The translations under genes and the position numbers were made by a program. 64,000 nt of DNA, from positions 1,426,001 through 1,490,000 of the forward strand of contig CM066311.1 in NCBI GenBank assembly GCA_033807695.1. The letters are read 5' to 3'. This document shows positions 1 to 10,407 of the stretch, one piece after another (the first letter of the stretch is position 1; each line of letters begins with the position of its first letter). This DNA comes from Daedaleopsis sinensis (taxonomy: Eukaryota; Basidiomycota; Agaricomycetes; Polyporales; Polyporaceae). Below the pieces are notes generated by a model. That model did not search any database, was not told the DNA's origin, and saw only the letters and a program-made list of their open reading frames with translations.

Positions 1-1436
1 AGTCTTGCAAGTGAGTGGTTCGTCTCAACTCTTCTTTTGCGGCCATGCTGACAATAGCCCGATAGCCAACGCTGCACCGATGCTCGTCACGGAGGTCTCG
101 TACCCTCTCTACCGCCCCCAGCTCAGTTCGCTCTACAACACCCTCTGGTACTCCGGTAACATCATGTAGGTCATTCGTCTCAGACGGCATCTCGCGCTTT
201 ATTTATCGAGCTCGACGACAGCGCATCGTGGACTGCGTTCGGAACCGCGAGAATGGCCAGCGACTGGTCATGGCGCATCCCGTCCTTGCTTCAGGCTATC
301 CCCTCTGTCCTCCAGTTCTTCTTGATCTGGTTCGTGCCCGAGTCTCCGCGTTGGCTCATAAGCAAGGGCAAGGACACCCAGGCCCTCCGAACACTCGCCT
401 ACTACCATGCTGACGGCGACCAGACCGACCCTCTCGTCGTCTACGAATTTGAGGAAATCAAGACGGCGATTAAGATTGACCAAGAGAGTAAGCTACGCAT
501 TCCACCCGTGCTAGGTCTCGGGTGCTGACGCTCTGTCCATCTCGCAGCGAAGAAGAACGTCGGGTGGAAGGCCCTCGTCTCCACCAGGGGCAACCGCAAA
601 CGGATGGGCCTCGTCATCGCGATCGCCTGGTTCTCGCAGTGGTCTGGCAACGGCCTCGTGTCGTACTACCTCAGTAAGGTGTTCACGACGATCGGCATCA
701 CGGACACGAACATCCAGCTGCTCATCACTGGGATCCTCGCGATCTGGAACCTGTGCTGGGCTGTGTTCGCGTCGTTCCAGGTCGAGCGCTGGGGCCGCCG
801 CTTCCTCTTCCTGACCTCGGCCGCGGGCATGACGCTCTTCTTCACGCTGCAGACGATCTGCTCGGCGCGGTACGCGATCACGCAGAGCGATGCTGCCGCA
901 CACGCGGTCATCGCGTTCATCTTCCTGTTCTACGCTGCATACGAGTGAGTACCTTTCACATAGCTCGTATAGAGATTCGCATCTGACATGCTCTTTTCTT
1001 AGTATTGCATTCACGCCGCTCATCGTGTCGTACACGCTCGAGATCCTGCCGTACTCGCTGCGCGCGAAGGGCTTCAACGTATTCAACTTCACGATCTCCG
1101 TCGCGCTCATCTTCAACCAGTACGTGAACCCGCTCGCGCTCGAGGCGCTCGGCTGGAAGTACTACGTGAGTGCCCGTCCCCGTCCAGCATCGGTACGCGC
1201 ACACAAGAGCTGACGAGGGCACACCCACACAGATCGTGTACTGCTGCTGGCTCGCTTTCGAGCTCGCGTTCTGCTTCTTCTTCATCATCGAGACGAAGAA
1301 CCGGACGCTCGAGGAGACCGCGGCGCTGTTCGACGGGGACGACCTGCAGGCGCTCCACGCCGCCACGCAGCACGCGACCGAGGTCCGCCACGAGGACTAC
1401 GACGAAAAGAGCTCCGACCAGAACCTCAAGGTCTGA
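1..1436 (+). CDS. MFS sugar transporter, copy 1 (5' end outside window)
   Basis: C-terminal two thirds of a sugar-porter-family permease of the plasma membrane (hexose or lactose-permease type). Exons read by splice signals and by comparison with copy 2: <1-10, 66-165, 222-487, 548-944, 1003-1165, 1233-1436; all introns are GT-AG and 51-67 bp. Visible family marks are PESPRWL after TM6, a long central loop (YHADGD, EFEEIKTAI), WFSQWSGNGLVSYYL in TM7, and RWGRR in the TM8-9 loop. The C-terminal tail is hydrophilic (ETKNRTLEETAALFDG). The TM1-TM4 half lies upstream of the window. It is very close to copies 2 and 3 and shares all intron positions, so the cluster arose by tandem duplication. Substrate is not determinable from sequence. 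Confidence 0.93.
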
Positions 1437-3398
1437 GAGGTCTGGCCTCGCACGTTCTCTCCCCGCGGTGCCCTCAACCGTCCCGGTACCGATCTCCTCT
1501 GCTCTCTTTCCTCGCGGGTTCAATGTGTTTATTTCATCGGTCTCGGTCGCGCGAATGCGGCAGGTGGCGCGGTCTATCTCGCGCCCGCGGCACAAACGTA
1601 CCGAGAACGACTGCGGCGGGGCGCGCCCTTCGTCCTCCCCGCCCGTACACCCTCATCTTTCCGACACCCACCCCCATATCATAATCCATATCCCATATCA
1701 TGTGCACACTTCTCTTCGCATTCGGAACCACCTCGCTCCCGGCCGGTCACGGCGTCCTCCATTGTCGGCCCTGTACATTACACTACTTGCTTTGGCCCCG
1801 CACCCGCACCCTCCCCCTCTCCTCTCCGCCGACTCAGACTCGGACCAGGGCGACGCATGGGATGCGCACGCCCTCGCCGCCCTCGCGGCATGTACATCAT
1901 GGCTGGACGAACCCTACTGTGTACTACTCGATATCTAGTCCTATAGTACTCACTCGTTCCCTCCCTCGAGTCTCTGTGTACGCGCTAGGAGAGTCTCGGA
2001 CCTCTTAGAGGAGCGCTCGCCCGCGCGCGCCCGTCTTGGAAGCAGGGTCTGAGGTTAAGGCGTTCCAATTCATTTCATTCAGTAGGACGATGCGCCGGAG
2101 AGCGTTTCGTAGGTGTCGCATCTCGATGGTACGTACACAAGTACAGGTGCAGGCTTACTAACGCGTCCACGAAGAAGTTCAGGATCGCGATTCGGAGGCC
2201 GGGCGTCTGCCAGAAGATGGGGTGGCCTGCCATTGCTGTTGCATCAATAGGTCCGTGTGTATCAATGTATGTATGTTCTACGACGCCTCGATCGCGTGGT
2301 GCTTGCAATTGACTTGAACTGCTGCTATCTACTACAGGAACATATGCATTGAAGGCTGTCCAGCTGCAGTGCTAGGGGAAGAGCGCTTCAGAACAGCCGA
2401 ACTAGACGCTCGGCCCTGTGAATGAACGTGAACGTTTGAACCTTGTACCATAACTGTGACGCTGCTCTCGAGGTACCATCGCGTTTAACCCTGCAGCGTG
2501 GCCTCCATCGTCCTCCATTCCACCCAGCAGTCCTTTAGCTCGGGCCGCCTCCATTGAGCCTCGTCCAGGTCCATACAATGGGAATTGGTGAATCGGAGAA
2601 ACCGCGGGGGGATCTCCATCGCCGCCCGGCGATTTGTTACCTCACGCTTCCAACCTCCCTTGATAGACTGACAGGCTAGCTCAGTTCTAGCGCCATCGAA
2701 GCCCCTTTCGTGCGTGCTGCTCAACCAACCTTGACAATCAAACAGCCGACTGAAGGGAATGCAGGCATCCAATCCTCCGACGCGGACCTAGAGGGCAATG
2801 TCACCCTGTGACACGGGCATCCAGGACGGACCCAAGCAGGCATCACAAAAAAACCGGCTGGAACTTGTATGTCGCGAGACAAAAACTCCCCAATAGTTTA
2901 ACCGGGCGTCCGGGAATTACTGAGGCGATACAGGCCCATGGGCGCCGTGTTCGCGGAGGCATTGGATAGTGCCTGGAGCATGGTGGAGTTGGACTGGCCA
3001 GGTATGTATCCATCGTCCTTGGCCTGCGCGGTCTAACTCCCCTCTACTTATCTGAAGCTCGTCTGGAGCGAGGCTCGCAACTGGCGCGTTCTCTTCTCGC
3101 CTTCCGATCGCGCTCGCTTCCCAGGCCGCGCAATCACGCTCGAGCTGTGCCTGGCCGCTGCGTTCTCAGGCGCCATCGGCGAGCAGCGCATGCGCATCTC
3201 GGTCGCAAGATAGACGACGTCGTGCGCGTCCCGAACCCTCGGTCACAGGCTGTCATTTACTTCGCGGTCACCTGCCCGCCCCTCGCCGCGTTTGGGTGCG
3301 AGCATCTGCTATAAAGCTTCCTCCCCCGCAGCGTCTTCCCCAGCTTCTCCCAGCTCACGTCCCCCACCTCGACTTCAAGCCCGTCCTTTGTGTCCATT
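1437..3398. other. Intergenic region between MFS copies 1 and 2
   Basis: No convincing gene. It should hold the 3' UTR of copy 1 and the promoter of copy 2. Around 3050-3215 there is a short open stretch (L-V-W-S-E-A-R-N-W-R-V...) without a recognisable family; it could be a relic and I do not call it. Confidence 0.5.
3310..3315 (+). promoter_or_regulatory. TATA box of MFS copy 2
   Basis: TATAAA lies 89 bp upstream of the ATG at 3399. The copy 3 gene has the same element 69 bp upstream of its ATG. Confidence 0.55.
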
Positions 3399-5529
3399 AT
3401 GGCAGTCGGTCCCGCAGTAGCCGCCCCTCACAGCGAGGGCTTCCAACATCTTGTGGATCCTAAGCGGACGTGGTACAATAACAGACGGTCCGCATCATCG
3501 CATCGTTGCATCTTGTACAGGAGCTGACCACATCCCCTGCATAGACTCATCACTCTGCACGCATGGCTTGTTCTCCTGTTCGTCGGTGTTCTCTTCGGTC
3601 GTATGCCACAGAACTCACCGCGCTTGCGATTTATAGCCTTATCACCTCCTCGACCAACGGTTTCGACGGCAGTCTCATGAACAGTCTTCAATCTATGAAC
3701 CAATGGGAGACGTACTTCAACACACCCCAGGGTGGCATCCTAGGCTTGTTGAACGCCATTCAGGTCAGCGATGCCTGCTGTCTATTCTCGTCCTTCTTGA
3801 CGTGCGCGCTAACTGCATGCACGATCAAGAACATTGGCTCTCTGGCAGGCTACCCCTTCGCCCCCTATCTCTCCGACGGTATTGGTCGCCGGCCCACCAT
3901 CTGGATTGGCGCGGTCCTCATGGTCGCTGGCGCCGTCTTCCAGACCGTCTGCAGGAACATCAACCAGTTCATTGGTGCCCGGTACGCCCGCTCCCAGGCA
4001 TGAAAACGGTTCGGTACGTGCTGACTTCCGTTCTAGGTTCCTCATCGGTTTCGGTTTGAGTATCGCGTGTAAGTGGGCCCATTTCAAACTAACTTCTGTG
4101 GGCCGCCGTCAGCTCACGCGGACCTGCGTTATATATAGCCAACGCTGCTCCCATGCTCGTCACGGAAGTGTCGTACCCCGTCTACCGCCCGCAACTCAGT
4201 TCGCTCTATAACTCCCTCTGGTACTCGGGTAACATCATGTATGCCACATTTCACCCCCGCGTCTTTACACATCTTTGACGTCATCTTTGTAGCGCTTCTT
4301 GGGCCTCTTTCGGAACTGCGAAGATCCAGAACGACTGGTCGTGGCGCATCCCTTCCATACTCCAGGCCATCCCCTCCGTGCTCCAGTTCTTCCTCGTCTG
4401 GTTTGTCCCCGAGTCGCCGCGTTGGCTTGTGAGCAAGGGCAAGGAGACTCAGGCGCTTCGGACACTCGCTTACTATCATGCGGACGGCGACGAGTCAGAT
4501 CCTCTCGTTCTGTACGAGTTCGAAGAGATCAAGACCGCCATCCGCATGGACAACGAGAGTGAATATCAATATCCGCTGTTCGCTGTTGTATATACTCACG
4601 GAGCGCCGACGTTTATCCAGCGAAGAAGAACGTCGGATGGAAGGCCCTCGTTGCAACCAAAGGCAACCGTCGGCGTCTGCTCATTATCGTTGCCATCGCA
4701 TGGTTCTCGCAGTGGTCCGGCAACGGTCTCGTGTCGTACTACCTCAATAAGGTCTTCGACACGATCGGCATCACGGACAACTCCATCCAGCTGCTCATCA
4801 CCGGTATCCTCGCTATTTGGAACTTGTTCTGGGCCGTATTTGCGTCGTTCCAGGTCGACCGCTGGGGTCGCAGGTTTTTGTTCTTGACCTCGGCCATCGG
4901 CATGACGCTCTTCTTCTCGCTCCAGACGATCTGTTCCGCTCGCTACGCGATCACCCAGTCCCCGGCAGCCGCGCACGCGGTCATTGCATTCATCTTCCTG
5001 TTCTACGCCGCTTACGAGTGAGTGACTGTGTCTCACACAACTCGTGTAGAAACTCGCTTCTGACATACTCTCCGCTCAGCCTTGCTTTCACGCCGCTCAT
5101 CGTGTCATACACGCTCGAGATCCTGCCGTACTCGCTGCGCGCGAAGGGCTTCAACGTCTACAACTTCACGATCTCCATCGCGCTCATCTTCAACCAATAC
5201 GTGAACCCGATCGCCCTCGCGAAAATCGGCTGGAAGTACTACGTGAGTGCCCATTCCTCCCCATATGCCGCTCGGAGTATCCTAGTGCCCCCGCTGATGC
5301 TAATGCAACCCTCGTGTAGATCGTCTACTGCTGCTGGCTCGCGTTCGAAACCGTGTTCCTCTACATCTTCATCGTCGAGACAAAGAACCGCACGCTCGAG
5401 GAGACCGCTGCGCTCTTTGACGGCGAGGACCTCCAGAAGATCCACGCGGCCGCGACCAACGCGACAGAGGTCCGCCACGAAGACTATGACGAGAAGAGCT
5501 CAAACCCGGACGCGAACGCCAAGGCATGA
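3399..5529 (+). CDS. MFS sugar transporter, copy 2 (complete)
   Basis: Complete sugar-porter-family permease, 522 aa, 12 predicted TM segments, plasma membrane. Exons: 3399-3487, 3545-3577, 3637-3763, 3830-3981, 4037-4068, 4139-4238, 4293-4558, 4621-5017, 5080-5242, 5320-5529; the sum is an exact multiple of three. The acceptor before 3830 is AAG rather than CAG, chosen because copy 3 has the same junction (Q/H-I-G-S versus Q/N-I-G-S). Motifs: STNGFDGSLMNSLQ in TM1, YLSDGIGRRP in the TM2-3 loop, PESPRWL after TM6, DRWGRR in the TM8-9 loop. The start ATG is the first in frame, after a TATA box. It is an intact paralog of the interrupted copy 3 and the template for locating that insertion. Sugar specificity cannot be read from sequence. 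Confidence 0.95.
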
Positions 5530-6403
5530 ACAGCCCGTTCACATTCTCTCGATCCTCTCTTCCACTCTCCTCGGAACCCGGGCCTCCGCCTCCGCAGGTC
5601 TGTCTCTTGTATTTGTACCGAGCTGTCACGACGGGTGGTGGACACAGACACGCGCTTCTAATATACTTACGAAAGTTCCGGCATCTGTATATGACAGTGA
5701 CCACGGGGATCCGTCTGCCCCGCAGCGTTGCTCTCACGTCTCTCATGTTCTCTAGGATCTGCACATATCTTAATTAGTACACAGGTGCGGAATGTCCATC
5801 ATGCCCGGTGACGCACTTTCCTGCCGTTTGTGCTGCAGTGTAATAGTACCTTTATCTTTCACTCCTCTCCTGAGTCGCGCGCAGTGGGATTCGCCTGTCA
5901 GTGAAGATACAGCCGGAGAGTATCGAGACTGCCGTAATCAGAAAATGCGTTCACTGCGGTCGAGACTTGTGCTGACCTCCATTTGCACGCTCTAGGGGAT
6001 TCGCCTTGTCGACGCCCTGTACGAGGGCCCGGAGCTCGACGTGCTCGTAACCCTCCTTGGTGGAACGTGCAGCGCTCTGGAAGCATGTCCCCGTGCCGAT
6101 ACCAGAATGCGGCGCGAGCAGTTAGAAGAGCACCGAAGACATGTCACGACACAGCGGTGGGACGGCGCCGCAACCTTGTTCGCAAGCGTTCTAACCCGCG
6201 AGCAGTTTGGTATTGAGATAGTCCTCAGCGTTCAGCCCGGAAAGCCGTGCGGGCTCCAATCGGTCCGCCAGAATCTATGGCGGCCGCGGTCAGGTGTCCC
6301 CTGCGCCGTCCTTCTTTCGAGAGGCCGCCCTGTTTATAAACTCTTCGCGCCGTATCGTCGTGCGTCACCGGCTCGTCTCTCGTCCCCCGGAGGTCCCATC
6401 ATC
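5530..6403. other. Intergenic region upstream of MFS copy 3
   Basis: No gene supported. Contains the 3' UTR of copy 2 and the promoter of copy 3. Confidence 0.5.
6335..6340 (+). promoter_or_regulatory. TATA box of MFS copy 3
   Basis: TATAAA 69 bp before the ATG at 6404, matching the layout of copy 2. Confidence 0.55.
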
Positions 6404-7291
6404 ATGGCAGTCGACGCGGACGCAACTGCAACTGCACGCACGCCCCCTGCGGCGCCCCCGACCGATGGCTTCTACCACCTCGTCGACCGCAATAGGAAGT
6501 GGTACAACAACAAAAGGTCCGTTGTGCACGGCGCCGTCCACTGCTGCGGTTACTTACTTGCTCGCTGCTGCAGACTCATCACCCTCCATGCCTGGCTCGT
6601 GCTCCTGTGAGTACTTAATACTGAGTGCTGAGCAGCTCACGGGCCGGTACGTGGCGTCTAAGCTGAGCATGCGGACCGTCTCACGCGCAGGCTCCTCACG
6701 TCCTCGACAAACGGCTTTGACGGGAGCCTCATGAACAGCCTGCAGTCGATGCCGCACTGGCAGGCCTTCTTCGGCAACCCGCGCGGGGGCACGCTGGGCC
6801 TGCTGAACGCCATCCAGGTGCGCCTCCGCTCCGCTGACCCTAGTGTCCCTTCATATACATAATCTTGACATGGTTGACATGGAACGGGACTTGCCCCGCA
6901 CTGGCAGCACATCGGCTCGCTCTCGGGCTACCCGCTCTCGCCCTACCTGTCCGACGGGCTTGGTCGGCGGCCGTCTGTGTGGGTTGGGGCGACGTTCATG
7001 ATCGCCGGCGCGGTTCTCCAGACTGTCTGCAGGAACATCCACCAGTTCATCGGCGCGAGGTACGTACGGTGCTTTCGTCTGGTATGTCCTGTGCACTTAC
7101 TGCAGGGGTCCTCGCACAGATTCCTGATAGGATTCGGGGTCAGTCTTGCGAGTGAGTGGCTTGCCGTGCTCGCTGCGCAGACATCCACTCGCATTCCAGA
7201 GGGGTGTGACTGGCTTGAGGCTCCTTCGAGGCTCATGCGGCCGTGTAATGCCCAGGTCCCGCGGCGGCGATGCTCGTCACGGAGGTGTCCT
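6404..7291 (+). pseudogene. MFS sugar transporter copy 3, 5' half, interrupted by giant transposon
   Basis: First half of a third sugar-porter paralog. Exons 6404-6516, 6574-6606, 6691-6817, 6908-7059, 7120-7151, 7256-7291; splice positions equal those of copy 2. Reads STNGFDGSLMNSLQ, then LSDGLGRRPSVW, and ends in the conserved stretch MLVTEVS. At that point, in the Ser-Tyr codons (GTG TCC T), the sequence switches into the terminal inverted repeat of the 40.6-kb element. The remainder of the gene resumes at 47933. No stop codon, frameshift or splice loss is seen in this half apart from the insertion, so the disruption looks recent. The gene cannot make a full transporter while the element is present. 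Confidence 0.93.
7289..7291 (+). other. Target site duplication, left copy (CCT)
   Basis: The 3 bp immediately before the left TIR, matching CCT at 47933-47935. One copy is enough to restore the transporter codons. Confidence 0.85.
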
Positions 7292-8060
7292 CACGGCATG
7301 CATGGCCACATTCCAGGACCCCTGACAGTCACATGGAATTCCCATGACAGTCATAGTCGCCAAGGTAATTCCTTGAACATGTCATACGTCAGGACAGTAT
7401 GAATGTCGCAGGCATTTCTCTACATGATTCTTTGTACAAGTAGTCTAAGCTGGCGAGCTCAATGTAATTCACTTGACATATGCTTGGAATGGATACAATG
7501 TGGCTCGAGACAGTGGCTAGGAATCACCGTGGAATTTAATGTGTGTCGAGCATTCCAAAGGTATGGCCTGCTTCGAGAAAAGGACGAGAAATGTACCGCC
7601 AAGGAAGTGTAACTAACAAAGGCCGTGACATCCTTGAGATTGTCGTCTTTCATGTGTATGTCACAAGGGCTAGAAGGTAGGCAGGTAAGTCAATGTCACG
7701 GCGAGACAAATGCGTTAGAAACAGGGCTTTACCGTGGCAGGAAAGTTGTTTGACATGTCCCCGACCTTTTGACCATACAGCCGATGTCCCACCCAAAGAT
7801 ACGTGCAGCAAATGCTACTGTCAAGGGTATTCATCAGTGCAGGAAAGTTTATCGGTCAATGAATGTGACATGCCTTTGACACTCCCCTATCACGTCCTTT
7901 GGAATGCACATGGAATTGCTATGGAATGATTGACCAGGGCTCTCGAAAGCGCTGCATCGCGGAGAGTCGCCCCACCTCGCGAACATTCGCATTCGACGCG
8001 GGGAGTTGCGGCTGAGAGCGAGTGAGAGATGTCGGTGAGAGGGAGCGCACCGTCGTGCGC
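7292..8060 (+). repeat. Left terminal inverted repeat (769 bp)
   Basis: Matches the reverse complement of 47164-47932 without indels; I found about three substitutions by eye. Rich in short palindromic motifs such as TGACATGTC-like and GGAATTCC-like boxes, which could be transposase binding sites. ORFs inside the TIR (for example 7693-7929) are mirrored in the other copy and are not credible genes. Beyond 8060 the two ends diverge. Confidence 0.95.
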
Positions 8061-10230
8061 TCGCCTGCTACTTGCAGCTCTCAGACGTGACCGCCCGCAC
8101 TGACCAACAGCCATTGCGCACGCTCACGCTCACGGCCCCGGTCGCGACCTGCCAGGAGCTGGAGGTCATCCTCGTGTAGCCGATAGGCGTGACTCTTCGT
8201 CTGAGTCCGCGCCGCGCCGGTCGCGAACCGACAGCCATTGCGCATGCTACCGGACGCTCACGCTCACGGCCCCGGTCGCGACCTGCCAGGAGCTGGAGGT
8301 CATCCTCGTGTAGCTGATAGGCGTGACTCTTCGTCTGAGTCCGTGCCGCGCCGGTCGCGACTGCTCGCCTCAGTGCGAGCGAATGAGAGTGCTCCCGCGT
8401 ACACGACGCTCGCGTCAGTGCCGACGGTCACACCCCAGAGCTGTAAGTAGCGGGCGAGAGCGACTCGTCGTCTGAGTGCGCGAGCACTCGCGGTTGAGTG
8501 CACTCGGACGCTCACGTTCGCGCCGCCGGTTGCGACTTGGAGCTGGACGTCAGCCCCGAGTGCGCGACACCGAGCTCCCGCACGCACTCGGACGCTCACG
8601 TTCGCGCCGCCGGTTGCGACTTGGAGCTGGACGTCAGCCCTGAGTAGCGGGCGAGAGCGACTCGTCGTCTGAGTGCGCGAGCACTCGCGGTTGAGTGCAC
8701 TCGGACGCTCACGTTCGCGCCGCCGGTTGCGACTTGGAGCTGGACGTCAGCCCCGAGTGCGCGACACCGAGCTCCCGCACGCACTCGGACGCTCACGTTC
8801 GCGCCGCCGGTTGCGACTTGGAGCTGGACGTCAGCCCTGAGTAGCGGGCGGGAGCGACTCGCCGTCAGAGTCCGTGCGACAGAGTGCTCCCGCACGCACT
8901 CGGACGCCCATGCTCGCGCCGCCGGTTGCGACTTGGAGCTGGACGTCAACCCCGAGTGCGCGACACCGAGCTCCCGCACGCACTCGGACGCTCACGTTCG
9001 CGCCGCCGGTTGCGACTTGGAGCTGGACGTCAGCCCCGAGTGCGCGACACCGAGCTCCCGCACGCACTCGGACGCTCACGTTCGCGCCGCCGGTTGCGAC
9101 TTGGAGCTGGACGTCAGCCCTGAGTAGCGGGCGGGAGCGACTCGCCGTCAGAGTCCGTGCGACAGAGTGCTCCCGCACGCACTCGGACGCCCATGCTCGC
9201 GCCGCCGGTTGCGACTTGGAGCTGGACGTCAACCCCGAGTGCGCGACACCGAGCTCCCGCACGCACTCGGACGCTCACGTTCGCGCCGCCGGTTGCGACT
9301 TGGAGCTGGACGTCAGCCCCGAGTAGCGGGCGGGAGCGACTCGCCGTCAGAGTCCGTGCGACAGAGTGCTCCCGCACGCACTCGGACGCCCATGCTCGCG
9401 CCGCCGGTTGCGACTTGGAGCTGGACGTCAACCCCGAGTGCGCGACACCGAGCTCCCGCACGCACTCGGACGCTCACGTTCGCGCCGCCGGTTGCGACTT
9501 GGAGCTGGACGTCAGCCCCGAGTAGCGGGCGGGAGCGACTCGCCGTCAGAGTCCGTGCGACAGAGTGCTCCCGCACGCACTCGGACGCCCATGCTCGCGC
9601 CGCCGGTTGCGACTTGGAGCTGGACGTCAACCCCGAGTGCGCGACACCGAGCTCCCGCACGCACTCGGACGCTCACGTTCGCGCCGCCGGTTGCGACTTG
9701 GAGCTGGACGTCAGCCCCGAGTAGCGGGCGGGAGCGACTCGCCGTCAGAGTCCGTGCGACAGAGTGCTCCCGCACGCACTCGGACGCCCATGCTCGCGCC
9801 GCCGGTTGCGACTTGGAGCTGGACGTCAACCCCGAGTGCGCGCGACACCGAGCTCCCGCACGCACTCGGACGCCCATGCTCGCGCCGCCGGTTGCGACTT
9901 GGAGCTGGACGTCAGCCCCGAGTAGCGGGCGGGAGCGACTCGCCGTCAGAGTCCGTGCGACAGAGTGCTCCCGCACGCACTCGGACGCCCATGCTCGCGC
10001 CGCCGGTCGCGACTTGGAGCTGGAGGTGTCCTCCGAGTAGCGGGTCGGCATGACTCTCTGTATGAGTGTGCGCCGCGCCGGACGCGACTGCTCGCCGCGG
10101 TGCGAGCGAATGGGAGCTCTCTCGTACACCGCAACGCTTGCGTCAGTGCCGACGGTCACGCCCCAGAGACAAGTAGCGAGAGACAGCACCTGCTCGTCTG
10201 AGTACGCGCGAGCCCTCGCGGTTAGGTGCA
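8061..10230. repeat. Left subterminal GC-rich tandem array
   Basis: Composite array. The commonest monomer is 84 bp, containing GAGTGCGCGACACCGAGCTC and GTTGCGACTTGGAGCTGGAC. From 9126 it is organised into 199-bp higher-order units (84 + 115 bp) starting at 9126, 9325, 9524 and 9723. A less regular leader lies at 8061-8460 and a divergent tail at 10020-10230. Long ORFs on both strands are produced by repeat periodicity and are not called. The position just inside the TIR fits the subterminal repeats that CACTA transposases or accessory proteins bind. Confidence 0.88.
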
Positions 10231-10407
10231 TCCGGACGGTCAGTCCAAGATGTCAGCTGTCATTAGGAGCTGTTCGTTAGCTCTAGCGCAAGAGACGGTT
10301 GATTGATTGTAGAGGCACTTAATGCAATGTAGTGATATGCTGCTTGTGACGGGATCGCATTGCCTACTACTGAGTGTAAGTTACATATTGATTAGCTCTG
10401 CAGAGGC

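Noticed and set aside
4817..5755. 312-aa ORF overlapping the MFS copy 2 gene
   Set aside because: Reads through the introns and an alternative frame of a well-supported transporter.
8100..10200. CRISPR-like regular repeat
   Set aside because: Eukaryotic tandem array without unique spacers; units are contiguous.
8300..10231. Long overlapping ORFs on both strands (up to 239 aa) in the left subterminal array
   Set aside because: They follow the repeat periodicity, occur on both strands and recur in the right array. No start context or introns.
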